Shown here: piece after piece, positions 45,438 to 59,200 of the stretch
Layout of the letters: every line of letters begins with the position of its first letter
How positions within the stretch are numbered: position 1 is the first letter of the stretch
Assembly: GCA_902805475.1 (NCBI GenBank)
Contig: CADCSX010000003.1
Span: 496,001 to 560,000 of the forward strand
DNA length: 64,000 nucleotides
Origin: Entonaema liquescens
Lineage: Eukaryota; Ascomycota; Sordariomycetes; Xylariales; Xylariaceae
Direction: 5' to 3'
The notes under the pieces: model-generated
What the model saw: the letters and a program-made list of their open reading frames with translations, nothing else
Told to the model about the DNA's origin: nothing
The model's database searches: none
Translations under genes and position numbers: made by a program

Positions 45438-48400
45438 ATGAGCTTTGCCTCTTGTGCATGGCCGATATGGCGGACTGATGACTTTACAACATGTTTTCAA
45501 TCCGAGTTAGTCTTCCCTTTCCATATGCTTGTGTTCATGTTGGTTGTATATTGCGCCTACTAACGGCTTAAAAGTTATCTTCAGATCCTCTTCCCGCTCA
45601 TATTAATCTCTCTCTCTCTTCTTCACCTCCTAGTACAGACCATCTACCGCAATGTCAAGTTAAAACGAGCGCACGGCTACGACCAGATACCGGACCATCA
45701 AGACCATACTGACTTACCGCCGGAAGAGGAAGACTCCCTGAGCACCGATGACGATGAAGGACTGGCTATCAACACAAACGGCGGTGGCCGTCTTGCCTTG
45801 GTCAAGACTACTTCCAGAGGTTCTGTTGTCCAAGCTGATACTCCACCCGCTCAAGATCTTTTGGTGATTATCGAAGAGGTCGCAATATGTGGACTAGTGG
45901 CCGTCAATGTTATAGCTCTCGTTACTGATTCCTTCAATGGCCGCGGGAAATTGGCCGCCACCGTGGGGTTGATCACTTGGGTTTATGTTCTGGTCCTCGC
46001 GACGCTCCGGTTGTTTCTGGGAAACACCAAGTGGCGAGTCCCACGACTGTGGAATCATACCGCTTTTATATACGGATTCCAATGGCTCTTTACTCTCGTC
46101 ATATTCCGCTCCGTCCTAATTCATGCCAGCTCTAAACTTGTGCAGGTCCTCATTATTGTCGAGTTTTGCCTAACGACTCTGCTGTTTGGGTTGGCTTTGA
46201 ACACTAGAAAGGGTAATAAGACGGTTGTTATGGAGTGGGAAGGAAATCTCGAGCCATCGCGCGAACCTCTGGCTTCTGTACTATCCCTGGTGACTTTTTC
46301 TTGGATCGACCCGATGCTATGGCAAGGTTATAAAGAGCCTCTCGAGATTAAAAACGTATGGAACCTCTTACCACGCGATAAAGCTGCTACGGTCCTTTCC
46401 AACTATCGCCAAGTCAAGAAGACGACTTCACTCGCCTTACACTTACTCAGGTATTTTAAAGGTCTTGTTCTTCTTCAGTGTGCCTGGGCTACACTGGGTG
46501 GAATCCTTACTTTTGCTCCGACTCTCCTTCTGAAGGCCATCCTCGAGTACGTAGAACTGCCAACAATCGCCCCGAGGAACGTTCTTTGGCTTTATGTTAT
46601 CCTACTACCCCTATCAGACCTTGTCCGCTCCGTCGCCGATAATCAAGCATTGTGGATTGGCCGAAAGATCTGCATCCGAATCCGTGCTATCATTATTGGA
46701 GAGATCTATGCTAAGGCCCTTCGGCGCAAGGCGGCAAGTGGCAAAGATGCTGTCCTCGGTGGTAGTGACGCGAATGATACCAAGGAGACGAGGCTAGAGA
46801 AAATAAAGCGGTTCTTGAGGTTAAGCAGAAAGTCAGATAAAAGACCAATGCTCAAAATGGTGACGTCGCTAAGAAAGACGCATCTAAGGACACAGATGAG
46901 CAAGCAAATCTGGGCACCATCATCAATCTCATGTCAGTTGACAGTTTCAAGATTTCCGAATGCACTTCCTACCTGCACTTCTTGCTAGCCTCTGCCCCCT
47001 CACAACTCATCGTATCGGTTGCTCTACTTTACCAGGTCATGGGTTTGAGTGCAATCCCCGGTCTTGTTGTTATGGTGTTCCTCTTGCCCATCAATATCTT
47101 GTTAGCCAAAGGCTTCAATTTGACCCAACGTAAGATTATGGCTGCGACGGATAAGCGAATACATACCACCAACGAAATCCTTCAGAATATTCGGATTATC
47201 AAATACTTCGCCTGGGAGAAGCGGTTCAGTGACATTGTCGATGAGAAGCGACGTAACGAGCTGAGAGCCTTGAGAAACCGTTATATGATCTGGGCACTTG
47301 CTGTTGCTATCTGGAATACAGTGCCGGTTCTCATAACATTTTTCTCCTTTTTAGTCTATACTAAAGTCGAGCGGAAACCCTTGTATCCGTCTATTGCATT
47401 TACCGCAATATCTCTCTTCATGCTCCTAAGAGTACCTCTAGACCAGCTTGGAGACATGATTGCTCATGTCCAAGAGGCGAAGGTTTCAGTTGATCGAGTC
47501 GACGAATTTCTGAACGAGGATGAGACGGACAAATATAAGCAGCTGGGGCCAGACAATGTAGACGAGAACGGCAACAAAGTCATTGGCTTTCGAAACGCAA
47601 CATTTATATGGGGTGGCAAAGACGCAGTCGCCTCAGATGGTTCAATGGCATTCCGTCTTATCGATATCAATATTGATTTTAGAATTGGCAAGCTCAACAT
47701 CATCGCTGGCCCTACAGGATCTGGGAAGACGTCAATGCTCATGGCTCTTCTCGGCGAAATGACTTTAACAAAGGGAAATATTTATCTCCCTGGAGGCCGC
47801 AGTCGCGAGGACGTTCGGCCGGACCCAGCGACAGGTTTGACTGAAACTTGTGCTTACGTTGCTCAGACCGCTTGGTTAGTGAATGCGAACATTAAAGAGA
47901 ACATCCTATTTTCAGCTCCGTACGACGAGAAGCGATACAAAGACGTCTTGGTGGCCTGCGCTCTGGAGCGAGACCTTGAAATCCTAGATAACGGCGACGA
48001 GACTTTAGTTGGGGAAAACGGCATCACGCTCTCTGGAGGTCAAAAACAACGCATCTCTCTAGCCCGTGCTGTATATTCGAATTCGCGACATATCCTCCTT
48101 GATGATTGTCTAAGCGCCGTCGACTCGCATACTGCCAAATGGATTTTCACCAAGTGTATTAAAGGCGAGCTAATGAAGGATCGCACCTGTATCCTCGTCA
48201 CGCATAACACCACTCTATGTGCGCCCCAATCTGAGTATGTTGTCCTACTCGACAACGGTAGAGTAGATGCCCAAGGAACAGCGGAGGAGGTCATTGCCTC
48301 TGGAAAGCTCGGCGAAGAAATCCGGAATAAATCCCGCCCAGGCTCTTCTGATGCCTCACGTGTCCCTTCCAGGGTACCATCGAGTGTGGGCGATGAGAGT

Positions 48401-50530
48401 GACCAGACTCTCATTGACCACGGCGGAAACGGAACAGCCAACGCGAATCCTAACGACAGGCAAGACAAATCGCAACGAAATGCTATGCAGGAGACTAAGG
48501 CTACAGGCGCTGTCAAGTGGTCAGTTATCAGCCTCTATCTCCGAGCAATGGGTACTTGGTGGTTCTGGGCTATAGCTGTCGTGGTGTTCGGTAGCCAACA
48601 GCTGAGTGGTGTCGCCTCAAACCTATGGATCAAAGAATGGGCCAACCAGTATACCGCAAGCCTCGGAACCGTGTCCTTGTCTGGAATACAGCCCAGCATG
48701 TCCCCGCCTTATTCTTCTGGTCCTTTCCCATTGCCGGCTTATTTCGCGTCCGCTACCAGTTTTGTTAAGAATGCATCCTTTATCACGCCCGCAAGTTATT
48801 CGCCCGGTGATGTACCGGAAGTTAATGTTGACTATTATCTCGGCGTACTCGCATTAATCGGTATCGCGGGCGCCATCCTAGCATTAATCCGCGACATCTG
48901 GCTCTTTTTCGGATCGCTTACCGCTTCCTGGAAGCTTCACAACAGGCTTATGTCCGCCGTGTCTAGAGCAAAGTTCAAGTTCTTCGACGTGACGCCACTG
49001 GGCCAGCTGATGAATAGATTTAGTAAGGATCTCGAGGCCATCGACCAAGAGGTTGCTCCTGTTGCTATTGGTGTAATGACATGCGCAGTTGCTATCCTCA
49101 TTACCGTAGTACTAATAGCAGCTATCACCCCTGGATTTTTGGTTGCTGGTGTATTTATTACTGGTCTGTATGTCTTAGTTGGTATGTTCTATCTTCGAGC
49201 ATCTAGGGATCTCAAGAGGCTCGAGTCAGTGAATCGAAGCCCTCTGTTTCAGCAATTCGGCGAGACGCTCTCTGGCGTCACTACCATTCGTGCCTATGGC
49301 GATGAACGACGGTTTATTCGGGAGAACCTGACCAGGATTAATACACAGTCTCGTCCGTTTATATACCTTTGGGCCGCTAATAGATGGCTGGCGATTCGGA
49401 CGGACCTGTTAGGTGACTTCGTATCATTCTTTGCTGGTGTTTTTGTCATCCTCAACTTAGGGAAGATTGATGCCGGCTCCGCTGGTGTATCTTTGAGCTA
49501 TGCTATTGGGTTCTCTGAGAATATTCTTTGGCTCGTGCGACTCTATGCCGCGAATGAGCAGAACATGAATTCAGTCGAGCGTGTTAAAGAATACCTCGAT
49601 GTGGAACAGGAGGCTGATTTGATTATCGAGAAGAATCGCCCTCCTCAGAGCTGGCCCGCGCACGGAGCAGTTGAATTCATTGGATATTCTACCAGGTACC
49701 GCAAAGAGCTTGACCCGGTGTTGAAGAACGTTACCTTTAAGATCAACCCCCGAGAAAAGGTTGGCATTGTGGGAAGAACCGGCGCTGGGAAGAGTTCTCT
49801 AACCCTGGCGATTTTCCGTGCTCTCGAAGCAGAGAGCGGCAAAATACTTATCGACGATATTGATATTAGTATGATTGGCCTACAGGATCTCCGAGAAGCT
49901 GTTACCATTGTGCCCCAAGACCCGACTCTTTTCACCGGTACCATCCGAACCAATCTTGATCCTTTTGACCTTTATACCGATGAAGAAATTTTTGCGGCTC
50001 TCAGGAAAGTTCAGCTTATTGGGCCGGATGAACCTGCCTCATCGTTGGTACAGGTCGATGGAGCCCAAGAATCACAAGCTTTGATTGTCCCGTCTTCACC
50101 AACCACATCAAATAAGAACATATTCCTGGATTTATCTTCCTCAGTTGCGGAGTCCGGTACGAATTTGTCCCAGGGACAGAGGCAGCTGCTGTGCCTCGCT
50201 CGCGCCATGCTGAAGAATCCAAAGGTACTAGTGATGGACGAGGCTACAGCGTCGATCGACTACGCTACAGACTCCAAGATTCAAGAGACAATTCATGACT
50301 TGAATACCACCATTATCACAATTGCGCACCGTCTCGCTACCATTGTTGATTATGACAAGGTGTTAGTGCTAGACCACGGTGTCGTCGTGGAATATGGCCA
50401 CCCTCACGAGCTCTTACAGAATGAGAGCGGAAACTTCAGGAGCATGTGCGAGATGAGCGGAGATATGGATACGCTAGCCAAGGCGGCAAAGAAGGCCTGG
50501 AACGATAAGAAACTTGTGGATGACGAGTAG
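45438..50530 (+). CDS. ABCC (MRP-type) vacuolar/bile-acid-like ABC transporter, with an apparent -1 shift at 46839-46842
   Basis: Full-size ABCC pump of about 1,670 residues, most like the yeast Ybt1 group. An N-terminal TMD0 of about five helices begins ILFPLILISLSLLHLL. TMD1 and NBD1 follow (Walker A GPTGSGKTS, signature LSGGQKQRISLARA, Walker B ILLDDCLSAVD with Asp in place of Glu, usual for MRP NBD1). A linker, TMD2 and NBD2 come next (GRTGAGKSS, LSQGQRQLLCLARA, VLVMDEATASID). The frame breaks in the TMD1 linker: RKSDK in one frame, KTNAQNGDVAKKDASKD then LGTIINLMSVDSFK in the other. One more A in the AAAA run at 46839-46842 joins them. Exon 1 from 45438 with an intron of about 75 bp (45510-45584, acceptor TTCAG, weak donor) is tentative. 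Substrates could be organic anions or conjugates. Confidence 0.92.
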
Positions 50531-51634
50531 GAAAAGGTCCGCACATATACATACCAGCCCAGAACGAGGATGTCTGGGGGCAGCTGAGGTTCCTACTACT
50601 AGGATACACCGTTTATACGGTGACGTGCGTAACTTCCCAGGTCACACTTGGTGTTGGCGTTTACAGTTAGCAGGCTGCATCACAGCGCAGTTCTGCAGTT
50701 GGGGCGTGGCGCGTCTGTATATACCTGATTAGAGACCGCCAGCGCTGCATGCATTGTCTATACGAATTGAGAATCGTTTTGGAATGTATGTACGTCTACT
50801 GTGATTTCATCGTTTACTCTTGTTATCGCTGCATAATTTTTAGTATAGATTGTATATGTATTTGATATAACCGCTGAATATATAATGACCAAACTTAACC
50901 TACCTATCGTCATATTAAATCTGCCCGTATGAACTTATATATCTCTTACATGGCCTAGAGACTTGCCTCGTAAACGTTGTATTAAGCTTCCGGAGTGAGA
51001 CATGCAGAGAAGTGTCTCATAGCTATACCTCAAGAGTAGAATTTGAGGGAGCCCGATGAGTTTAGGTAGGGCTATTCATCTGGAACCTACGACTAGGGGG
51101 GGCATGGGCTTATAATGGTAAAATCACGATTGCATTAAGATTTTGTGTTCACTTATTACCTTGCTTGTCAAGAAACTGATTGGAAAAATATTTCATAGCA
51201 ATTGGACGCACAACGAAAACCGACATCTCTATTCACATGCGACAAATATGTAGATGCTCATTTGGGTAGCTAAGCCAAGCTCATGCATGATAGCGTTATA
51301 TTTCATCACATATCAAGCAAGCAGCATTGCAGAACCTCATTCGCGCCAGTCCGATTCATGTACACGTATTTGGTAGGCAAGTGATCATTATACAATACAT
51401 AATGAATGTCCCTGTAGGCCATCTATGACCTCCCTAGGTACACTCTATGTTTTTGCTATTTTTATTCCGTTTTTGTTCTTGCCGTAGCTCAATGAATACA
51501 CCTTTTTTCCTTTCCAACCCTCGCAATGACGAATGGAAAACCTCTACCCTTCCCCTTATCCTAATACGTACCACATGATGCCTACTTAAAGGCAGTAAAT
51601 GGCCTTAGTAAAGGGTCTCGTAGGCCACGAAGAT
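50531..51634. other. Convergent intergenic region
   Basis: 3' regions of the ABC transporter gene and the Irc22-like gene. AT-rich, no gene. The frame at 50514-50732 overlaps the transporter stop and is unsupported. Confidence 0.45.
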
Positions 51635-52641
51635 CTACTCAGAGGCCTTGGCCTTAGATTTGCTGCTGGCACCGCTCTTGACACGGCGCGCAGCGGGGCG
51701 GTTCAGGTGGTCAGACGGGATCCAGCTCTCATCGTAGCCCTTGTCAGTGCCGGTCGCAGAACCTTCGCCTCCAGAAAGGGGTTCCTTCTCAGCAACGGGG
51801 ACGGTAGCACGGGCCTTCTTGCTTGGCTTGCTGCTAGGGGTGCGCTTGGCCTGAGGAAAGAGAGCCTCGACGTAGGTCTTGTATACGAAGTAGCACGTGC
51901 CACCGAAGGCAGCAGTGAGGAAAGCGTACAGGAAGATACTGTAGTAGCGATATTAGTGATTTTTAGTCACATGTAGAGTGAGAGGAAGATGTAAAGTAAA
52001 GGAGCAAGCTGAAGAATGGAACTCACATCTGAGGATCGAAGATGCTGGTAGGGGCCTCAACGATGCTGACGGTCTGGTCGTACACAGCAACCTGGAAGAT
52101 TTGGTTGGCTGAGTTGCTGACAACGGCAACAAGCTGCAGGCGCACGTCCTGGGGTAGCATGTCGAGTACGAAGGAGTAGGGAAGCGACTGCTTCTCGCCA
52201 GCGGGGATAGTGGCCTCGTAACGGACGGTGGTCAAGTTGCGCACAACAGAAGCCATGGGATTATCTTGAGGAGTTAGAGCCTTGTTGTTAAGGAGCTGAC
52301 CGCCTACAAAGGCAACCACAATGGGCTCATCTTCGTTGTTGGTCACGTCGATCACAGCCTTAGTAGGGCGGCCGTTGACAAGCTTCACCCCAAAGATATC
52401 ATCGGCCTCGGGGAAGGTGGCGGCAACTTCGGCCTTTAATTGAACCTCAGGAGGGCTACCGGCATTGTCGGAAAGAGGCTGTTAAAATAAGTGATGTTAG
52501 AAGCTATGCTTTCATAAATTGATGCAGTAAAAAGGTCATCATTGAACTTACAGAGTCAGCATCTGCCTCGGCAGCAGCAGCGAACACAGAGACAACGCGG
52601 AGGGCCAGAGCGGCGAGGACAGAATAACGGAGAGCCACCAT
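51635..52641 (-). CDS. IRC22: ER membrane protein, Irc22 / TRAP-alpha-like
   Basis: Exons 52552-52641, 52027-52478 and 51635-51938 join in frame into 281 residues. A signal peptide (MVALRYSVLAALALRVVSVFA) is followed by a lumenal beta-rich domain (DDIFGVKLVNGRPTKAVIDV, YEATIPAGEKQSLPYSF, QLVAVVSNSANQIFQVAVYD), then one transmembrane helix (IFLYAFLTAAFGGTCYFVYK) and a basic Lys/Ser-rich cytosolic tail ending KSKAKASE. This is the layout of the translocon-associated protein alpha family, called Irc22 in fungi, thought to sit at the ER translocon. Sec61 alpha is encoded elsewhere in this window; that co-location is probably coincidental. Introns are 73 and 88 bp with good consensus. Confidence 0.9.
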
Positions 52642-53472
52642 TTTGGGCAAGAAGACGAGAGAGGTAAGGATGTAACCACAAGTGTCGGGAAGAAGAAGGG
52701 AACAAAGTTGTTGGAGAAAAAAAGGAAAGAAGCTTGAAGAAAGTTGCGGAGGAGCTTCAATTCATCAATTAGAAATCGGAAATCGGAGGAAGGCGTAGCT
52801 GCGCAACAGGGAAAATTGATTGTGTGCAATCTGGTCAAATGCAATTGCATTGAACGATGGGTCCCTGAATTTGGGTTCTGACCAATGACGCGACGTTGCG
52901 TCAGGAAGGTCCTTCCTAGGACCTAGGTACCTACCCCTGCTCCTTCGATACGTACTGAAGAATACTTGTCAAATGTAACCAGGTGGCTGATGCCCCAAAT
53001 TCTGGGGACAAGGTTGACGTGACTGGAACTTCACTCATCGCGATTACTCTTTGTAACAACGCTATGAATTTTAGAGTTTGACTGGTACTTCGGTATATAG
53101 GTAGGTACACTTAAAACTTGAAATTTGAGTACCAAGGTAGGTTCAAAGATAAAGCACTCTTTAAATACACATCCGTATTTTTATACACCAACTGCCAGTC
53201 CCATAAGGTCTCCTTAACAAACATTTATAATGCTATTTATTATATTATTTATAAGAAGGTATAGCAAATAGCAGGTATAGCAAATAGCAGGTATAGCAAA
53301 TAGCAAATAGGAGTTTTGAAAGGCAATCAATCCCCTTTTATTGTTATACACCTCTATGTATGTATAACCACATGTATGTTAGATGCTCTGAAGCAACAGC
53401 TATATACAATCTTATTTAATCCAGCTTGCTACACATTTCATAATCTGCATTATATACTTATATCCAAGTCCC
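52642..53472. other. Intergenic, includes 16-bp tandem repeats
   Basis: Promoter of the Irc22-like gene and 3' side of the sulfatase gene. A TAGGACCTAGGTACCTACC cluster lies at 52916-52934. A repeat array lies near 53258. The frame at 53316-53570 only brushes the sulfatase terminus. Confidence 0.45.
53258..53311. repeat. Three 16-bp direct repeats, unit GGTATAGCAAATAGCA
   Basis: Three adjacent units followed by a partial AATAGG. They lie about 160 bp beyond the sulfatase stop codon. A simple slippage product is the likely explanation. Confidence 0.8.
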
Positions 53473-55562
53473 CTATACCCAATCCTCCCACCTCAACCCA
53501 TCTCTCAAACCCTCCCACGTCGGGCCCTCAGCATCAGGTAAGAAGCCATTGGCGCAATATTCGTACTTAACATGAGTAGTACTAGCCTGCGCCTCATATA
53601 ACGCATCGTATTTTATCTCCAGCGCGTCTGCGAGTGTCTGCACGCCGCCCTCAGGATGCAGCTCCGCCCACGGCCGCTGACAGGTTATCCCTGCGCAAGT
53701 CTTAAGGACTAGTAAAAGGGCGTCGAGACGTGCGGCTACTTTATATACAGGAAACCCAGCTGCTGTGGCGGTTGAGGGGATAGCAGATCCTGGGGAAGGA
53801 AGAAGGTTATGGAGTTGGCCTGGGTCGTCCTACATAGAGTCAGTTTAACAATAGCTTCGATAGAGCAAAGGGGCTACGTACGTATAGATCATATAACTCG
53901 TGCTCATTATTACACCAGACAGAGTAATACAAGTTGTACCCAGGCCCCGAGATGCGAACAGCCTTATACGTATTGTGCTCGCGGGGGTTTCCTGAATGAG
54001 AAGGCAACGTCAGATCGAATTCCTCAAATCTCCAACTGGGAGCTTAAGAAAAAGGTGCTTTTCCACTTACGATTATGAATCCCCTCTCCCATCGCCATCC
54101 CCCAATACTCAATACCGGCATGTTCCCTTCTCTCTCCTCTCCCCTTAACCTCATCGATCCTCTTTCTCGTCACCGGGATCGCCGCGCCATCGAAATCATC
54201 TCTCTGCTCAATCCCCAATAAATCAAAAAACGTCGGCGCTAGATCTGCATGTGTGGTAACCAACCACTCAGTCGTATAGTTAGCCGCAACGCCCGGCCCC
54301 CGTATGATCAGGGGCACGTTCACGTCCTCTTCGTACCCGCAACTCTTGCCCGGCTGCAGCCGGTGCTGGCCGATGTGGTATCCGTTATCGCTGCTGTAGA
54401 CGAAATAAGTGTTATCGAGGATGTTGTGTGCCTCGAGACGCCGGTATAGTCCATCTACGAGCTCGTCCACGGCTTGGAGAGAGCGTAGGCGCTGTCGGTA
54501 GAAGTGGTCGTTGTACTCTACGTTGGTGTTGTTCTGTTTCGGTAGCTGGGAAATCCAGTTTGCGCCAGAAGGCTACGTGGATGTGAGCGCACGTTTTTAA
54601 GAGTAGGAAAGTCATATTCAGAAGTTAAGGGGCTCTCAAATGATACCGACTAAGTTGTACGTACCTTGTCCGGATTGAAATTAGCGGTCCGAGGCACCTT
54701 TTCATCCTTAAAAAGGTGTTTATGCCGTTCGGCAGGCACAGGTTCGGTGAATTCGAAAGGTAGATTATCGAGATCGCGGTGACCATCCGAAGCCGAATCT
54801 TTCATAACAACATTGGCATGAGGGGCTATAGGCGCGGCAACGAGAAAGAACGGCTTTCCGGCGTCAACAGCTTCATCCAGCAGTCCGTACGCCTTCTCCG
54901 CTAGTACATCAGTGCTATACTGCCCTTCATAACTACGCGGCTCTTCCCCGTTCCGCTGGAACGTGCTGTTCAGATAGTTATATGTGTAAGGATCCAGTAA
55001 GAAATCCTAAGTTTATATTAGCTGTAAAACTTAACTCCTCAATAAGATGGGTGGAGATACCGAGCCCGTAAACCCCCGGAGCTGGTGAGTTGTAGTTTTC
55101 CACCGTATGCACATTGAACAACTTCCCCGTATAATACACATTATACCCAGCTTCCTGCAGCCAGACCGGGAAGTAGTTATCATTAAACCCCTGCGATACG
55201 AACTTAGGATATCCGCCATATGGCGGCCTTACATCCGTAACATTCGTATTATGCGCAAACTTTCCCGTCCACAATGTGACTCTCGAGGGACAGCATACGG
55301 CTGTCGTCGCGTAGTGGCTGCTAAAGCGCGTTCCCTGTTCCAACAGATGCTTTTTGACCCATGGCATATAATCCAGTGACGATAAGTGTACGTCTTGATC
55401 ATCTGTCAGGACAAACACGACATTAGGCTGTCGTCGTTGTGGTTGGGATTCGGGCTCGTTATTGAGACTGAATGGAACCTGATCTGGCTCCGAGTTTGGC
55501 GTAGCTCCAACCAAGCCGGAGCTGGTGGCATATAGCAAAGCGGTTAGAGGCGCGGTGCGCAT
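53473..55562 (-). CDS. Secreted arylsulfatase
   Basis: Hydrolyses sulfate esters. Five exons, 55074-55562, 54665-55006, 54071-54572, 53882-53991 and 53473-53829, give 599 residues, typical for fungal arylsulfatases. A signal peptide (residues 1-20, MRTAPLTALLYATSSGLVGA) is present. The active-site motif CCPSRVTLWTGK carries the formylglycine-forming Cys (C-x-P-S-R). Metal ligands include TDDQD near residue 53 and DNGYHIGQHRLQPGK downstream. LLDPYTYNYLNSTFQ, PFFLVAAPIAPH and the C-terminal DDPGQLHNLL are family features. The first intron's donor (GTTTAC at 55073) is the least certain: a better-looking GTATCT nearby would break the frame. Regulation is probably by sulfur limitation, which is inferred only from the family. 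Confidence 0.92.
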
Positions 55563-56236
55563 TTTCTGGTTTTGTATATAAGTTCAAGCCTTCTTTTCCG
55601 TCCGGTAAGAGTTCATTTCAAGAACATAATCTTCATCTAAGATTGAGATTGCTAGACTATATCACCTAGTTTAGCTGGCTGAGTTGTATTTTATATATTA
55701 TAGAGAACGCACCCGAGGAAGTACTGTAGCTATGATGCTAGTTTAGGTAATGGAGTACTTATCTCCAATGATCGCATTGCAGGGGTAGGATTGCGTGCTT
55801 GGGAATAGTGGCATGGAGAGCTCAGTTAATCGGACATATTCAAAGTAAAAAAATGGGTATATGTAATGGAATGTGGTTCTAACCTATGCCTATTCTAGGT
55901 ACTACTGCTAGAATTTGAAATAAGACTAAGCTGTATGTCTGGAGCATACTAACCATCGACATCGACCATAGCTTGTATCAGGCATCAGGTAACAGGCAGC
56001 TATTCTCATCACAACATTATATAGATAAACAATTCTCTCATTAGCCATTACAACAATCTCATACACCTTGGTTCTTTCCTGTGGCCGAAACTCTCTCAAC
56101 CAAGGAACAGAGCACAGAGCTTTTCCTATCCACATAAAACGCCTCGCTCGCCCAATCCAGCCTATGCTTGATCCAATAGTAGAAAGGGTATTTATAGTAC
56201 TGTCTAAAGACAATGTCCAATATAAAACCTTTCACT
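55563..56236. other. Intergenic
   Basis: Sulfatase promoter and 3' side of the Med5 gene. The minus frame at 55926-56213 is not supported. Confidence 0.45.
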
Positions 56237-59200
56237 TTAGGTTAGATCCCAGCTGTCAAGTAGATCAGCACCACTGCCACTGCCTCCAAGGCCGCTAAAC
56301 ATGTCGTCGCTTGATCCGAAATCGATTCCTCCATGGTGGCCCACGTCTCCCGGGCCACCGAGATGACCCATATCGTTACCGCCGCTTCCAAGATCCAGAT
56401 TCATGCTTCCGTCATTTGCTCCCAGACCCTCATTCTGGGCTGCGGCGGCTAAAGCATCTCCGAGAGCGTGTGCGTTCTCGCCCAGCCCTAAATTAGCCAG
56501 CTCGCCTTGAAGCATCGACTCAGTGGGTGGAGGTATGAGCATTTGGGCTTCAACTTTGCGGTACAACCGAACAATGATTTCAGCCATAGCCGGATCTGAC
56601 TTTTGAATAATTTTGCAATCTTCTGCCTCCGCTTTTAAGGCGGCTTGAAGGGAAATTCGTAGTTGCGGGGGCACATAGGGTCTATTTGCGGAGTCTAGAT
56701 GAAGCACCGCTTCTGTCGGTGGCGGTAAATTGGTCACATCCGGAGCGCATACCAGAGCGGTGGCGATATCATGGGCAATGCTTCCGTTCCCGGCTTCAGT
56801 CTGCGCCTTAACTTCCTCTAGGACAATGCATAGGAATCGCTTTGCGCCAAGCATCTTCAAAGCAGTTAAAATTTGACGATGCGTGTATGAAGTTGGCATC
56901 ACATTCAGACCTGGATGGACACTCCACGATACGAAGCTTTGCACTAAATGTCGGACAAGCGCGGCCAGTCCCCCGTTCGCTGTACTACACCATGCCTCGA
57001 GCTCGTTGTTAGCGGCACTGGCAGTTCGCCGCGAAAGGCGGATATTTTCCCTCATCGCTTTGAGAAGAGGCTCAATCGCCTGGTTTTTGGGATCCCACCG
57101 TTGACATGATCTCAGCGAATAATCCAGCGGTATCGCGATAATGTTCACAACAGAAGATAGCATCGTTTGGGCCTCAGTTGAGCCTTGTTTAGTTAAGAGG
57201 ATCAGCTGCAAGATTCTAATAACTGCTTTGTGTTCCTGGCCTTGGCTGAGCTCTACCCAGAGCAGATTGGACATATATAGGATTGCTGGCACCAGGGACG
57301 GGAGTAGGAACGTATTCACTAGGTCTAGGCCCAAATTAGCATGCCGCATAGGGGAGCCTTTTACTGTAGGACTTACATTCGACGCCCGTTTTAAGGCTTT
57401 CTTCGTCAAGGCGGTTCGTGCAATACGCAAGAACAATATGGTGGAATAATGTTGGAACAAGTAGATAAAAATCCTGCGGGGGACACGAAGATAGTAGTTC
57501 ATCTGCCAGCCCGCCTGATTCGGTATCAAAAAGGCCGCGGATCCAGCTATCCAAATGACCGTTCTCTCGATCTGTTAAGTCGTCCAGCGGCCTGTTGAGT
57601 TGATGCACAGTGAGTAATTTAGCCACGAACGAGTCTGGCCGAATACCAAGGTCCATGGTAGAGAGGTTATAACGATGGACTAATGCCAATACCAAAAGGA
57701 GTACAGATCCGAACTCCTCGTAAACAGGTTGGTATTCCCCTTGATCCTCTTCGTAGCGCCAGTGGTTATCTAATAACTCGCAGAGAGGATGTAACATGGT
57801 AATCGGTTTGCAGAAAAGGAGCATTACATCCAGTAGCAATGGCTTCTTAGCCAGTTGGCTACAGAGAAGTTTCAACGTCATAGTTTCTTTGTTATTGCAA
57901 AGACGACCAATAACCTAGCGTTTGTCTGTTAACACTTAGATCATCATATGTTGACGACTTGGCTGCTTACCTCTGCGAGAGCCTGGCAGACTGCTCCGAC
58001 ATTACCGTCCATATTATCTAGTTCGCCGATCAGTCGTAGAACCCTCTCAGGGTCACCCATGCATTCCTCGACTAATTGCTCCTTAACGTATCGACCCGCC
58101 TGTGGTAAAGTCTGGTACGTAATTTCACCGAGTAAACCTTCGATACTTGATTCCGGTATTAATCCATGGAGACAGCAAGCGAAACAGAAATCCTGGCGGA
58201 CGCTATCGGTAAAGGTATTGCTGTTATGTGTATCATCAAACATAGCAGATAGGGTTGGGAAAGCATTGGTGTCAACATGACTAAGCGCCTCAGTGATGCA
58301 GAATTGAGCTGATAATGGGGGATACATGGATGTCGCTAGAGTAGCTAAAAGTAAGGGTAATTTATTTATCAAGTAGGATCGAAGGAGATAGCTCGCTTGT
58401 TGTCCTTCATTCCGAAAGACTGCGTTAGCAAGGACATCGAAAGAAGCCAGTATTAGATCGATGGTGGTGGATTGGATATCTCCCTACTTCAAGTCAGCAT
58501 ATTTCATGAATAGAGCGTCGAGTGTGACACATACTTGGTACCTATTATGTAGGTAGTTGAAGAGAACCGCATCATCTATCAGGGGCCTTCCAACCAGCTA
58601 AGTAGAATTAGTCTCTTACTCCGTCAGAGTGCTATTCAGGTTCTTACTGAAGCATTTAAGTATATATATAAACCAGCTCGCGAGTTGACATTTGGCAGTT
58701 CAGGCACGACGAAATTGTCAAGAGCCATTGTCGACTCAATATCATCAAAACCAGGATGAGTGATGTCCTTTTTCTTATCAGCCGGCTCGAAAGAGGCCAG
58801 TGTCTCAGTGCGAAATAACTCGAGCCGACTAGCGATTTGCGACGCACTCTGGAGAATGGACGGAATAAAGCTTGCCAGGCTTTCGGACAGAGCCCGCCGA
58901 GCATCTATATACTGTTAGTCTAATCAAATTCACGTTAGAGACGGGAGATGCAAGGTGCAAACACGAACGTTTTGCAAAAGGGCGGCTAAGAGCATTCAAA
59001 AATGTTTGGCTCTCACAGGTGGCTAGGAGAAGCATAACAAACGCAGCTCTGGCCGCTTCCATTTCGTCCCTGGATTGTGGGCTATGCAGTTGGCTCATAA
59101 CATCATGTGCAAATGCTGTTGAGGCCGAAGTGAATAATGTCATCCACTGGGCTATCAGTTTGCATATCTGTAGAGCATCTCCAGCGCTTCCGATACCAGA

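Noticed and set aside
55017..55070. GTATCT donor for the first sulfatase intron
   Set aside because: Better consensus, but it shifts the frame out of FLLDPYTYNY; GTTTAC at 55073 keeps it.
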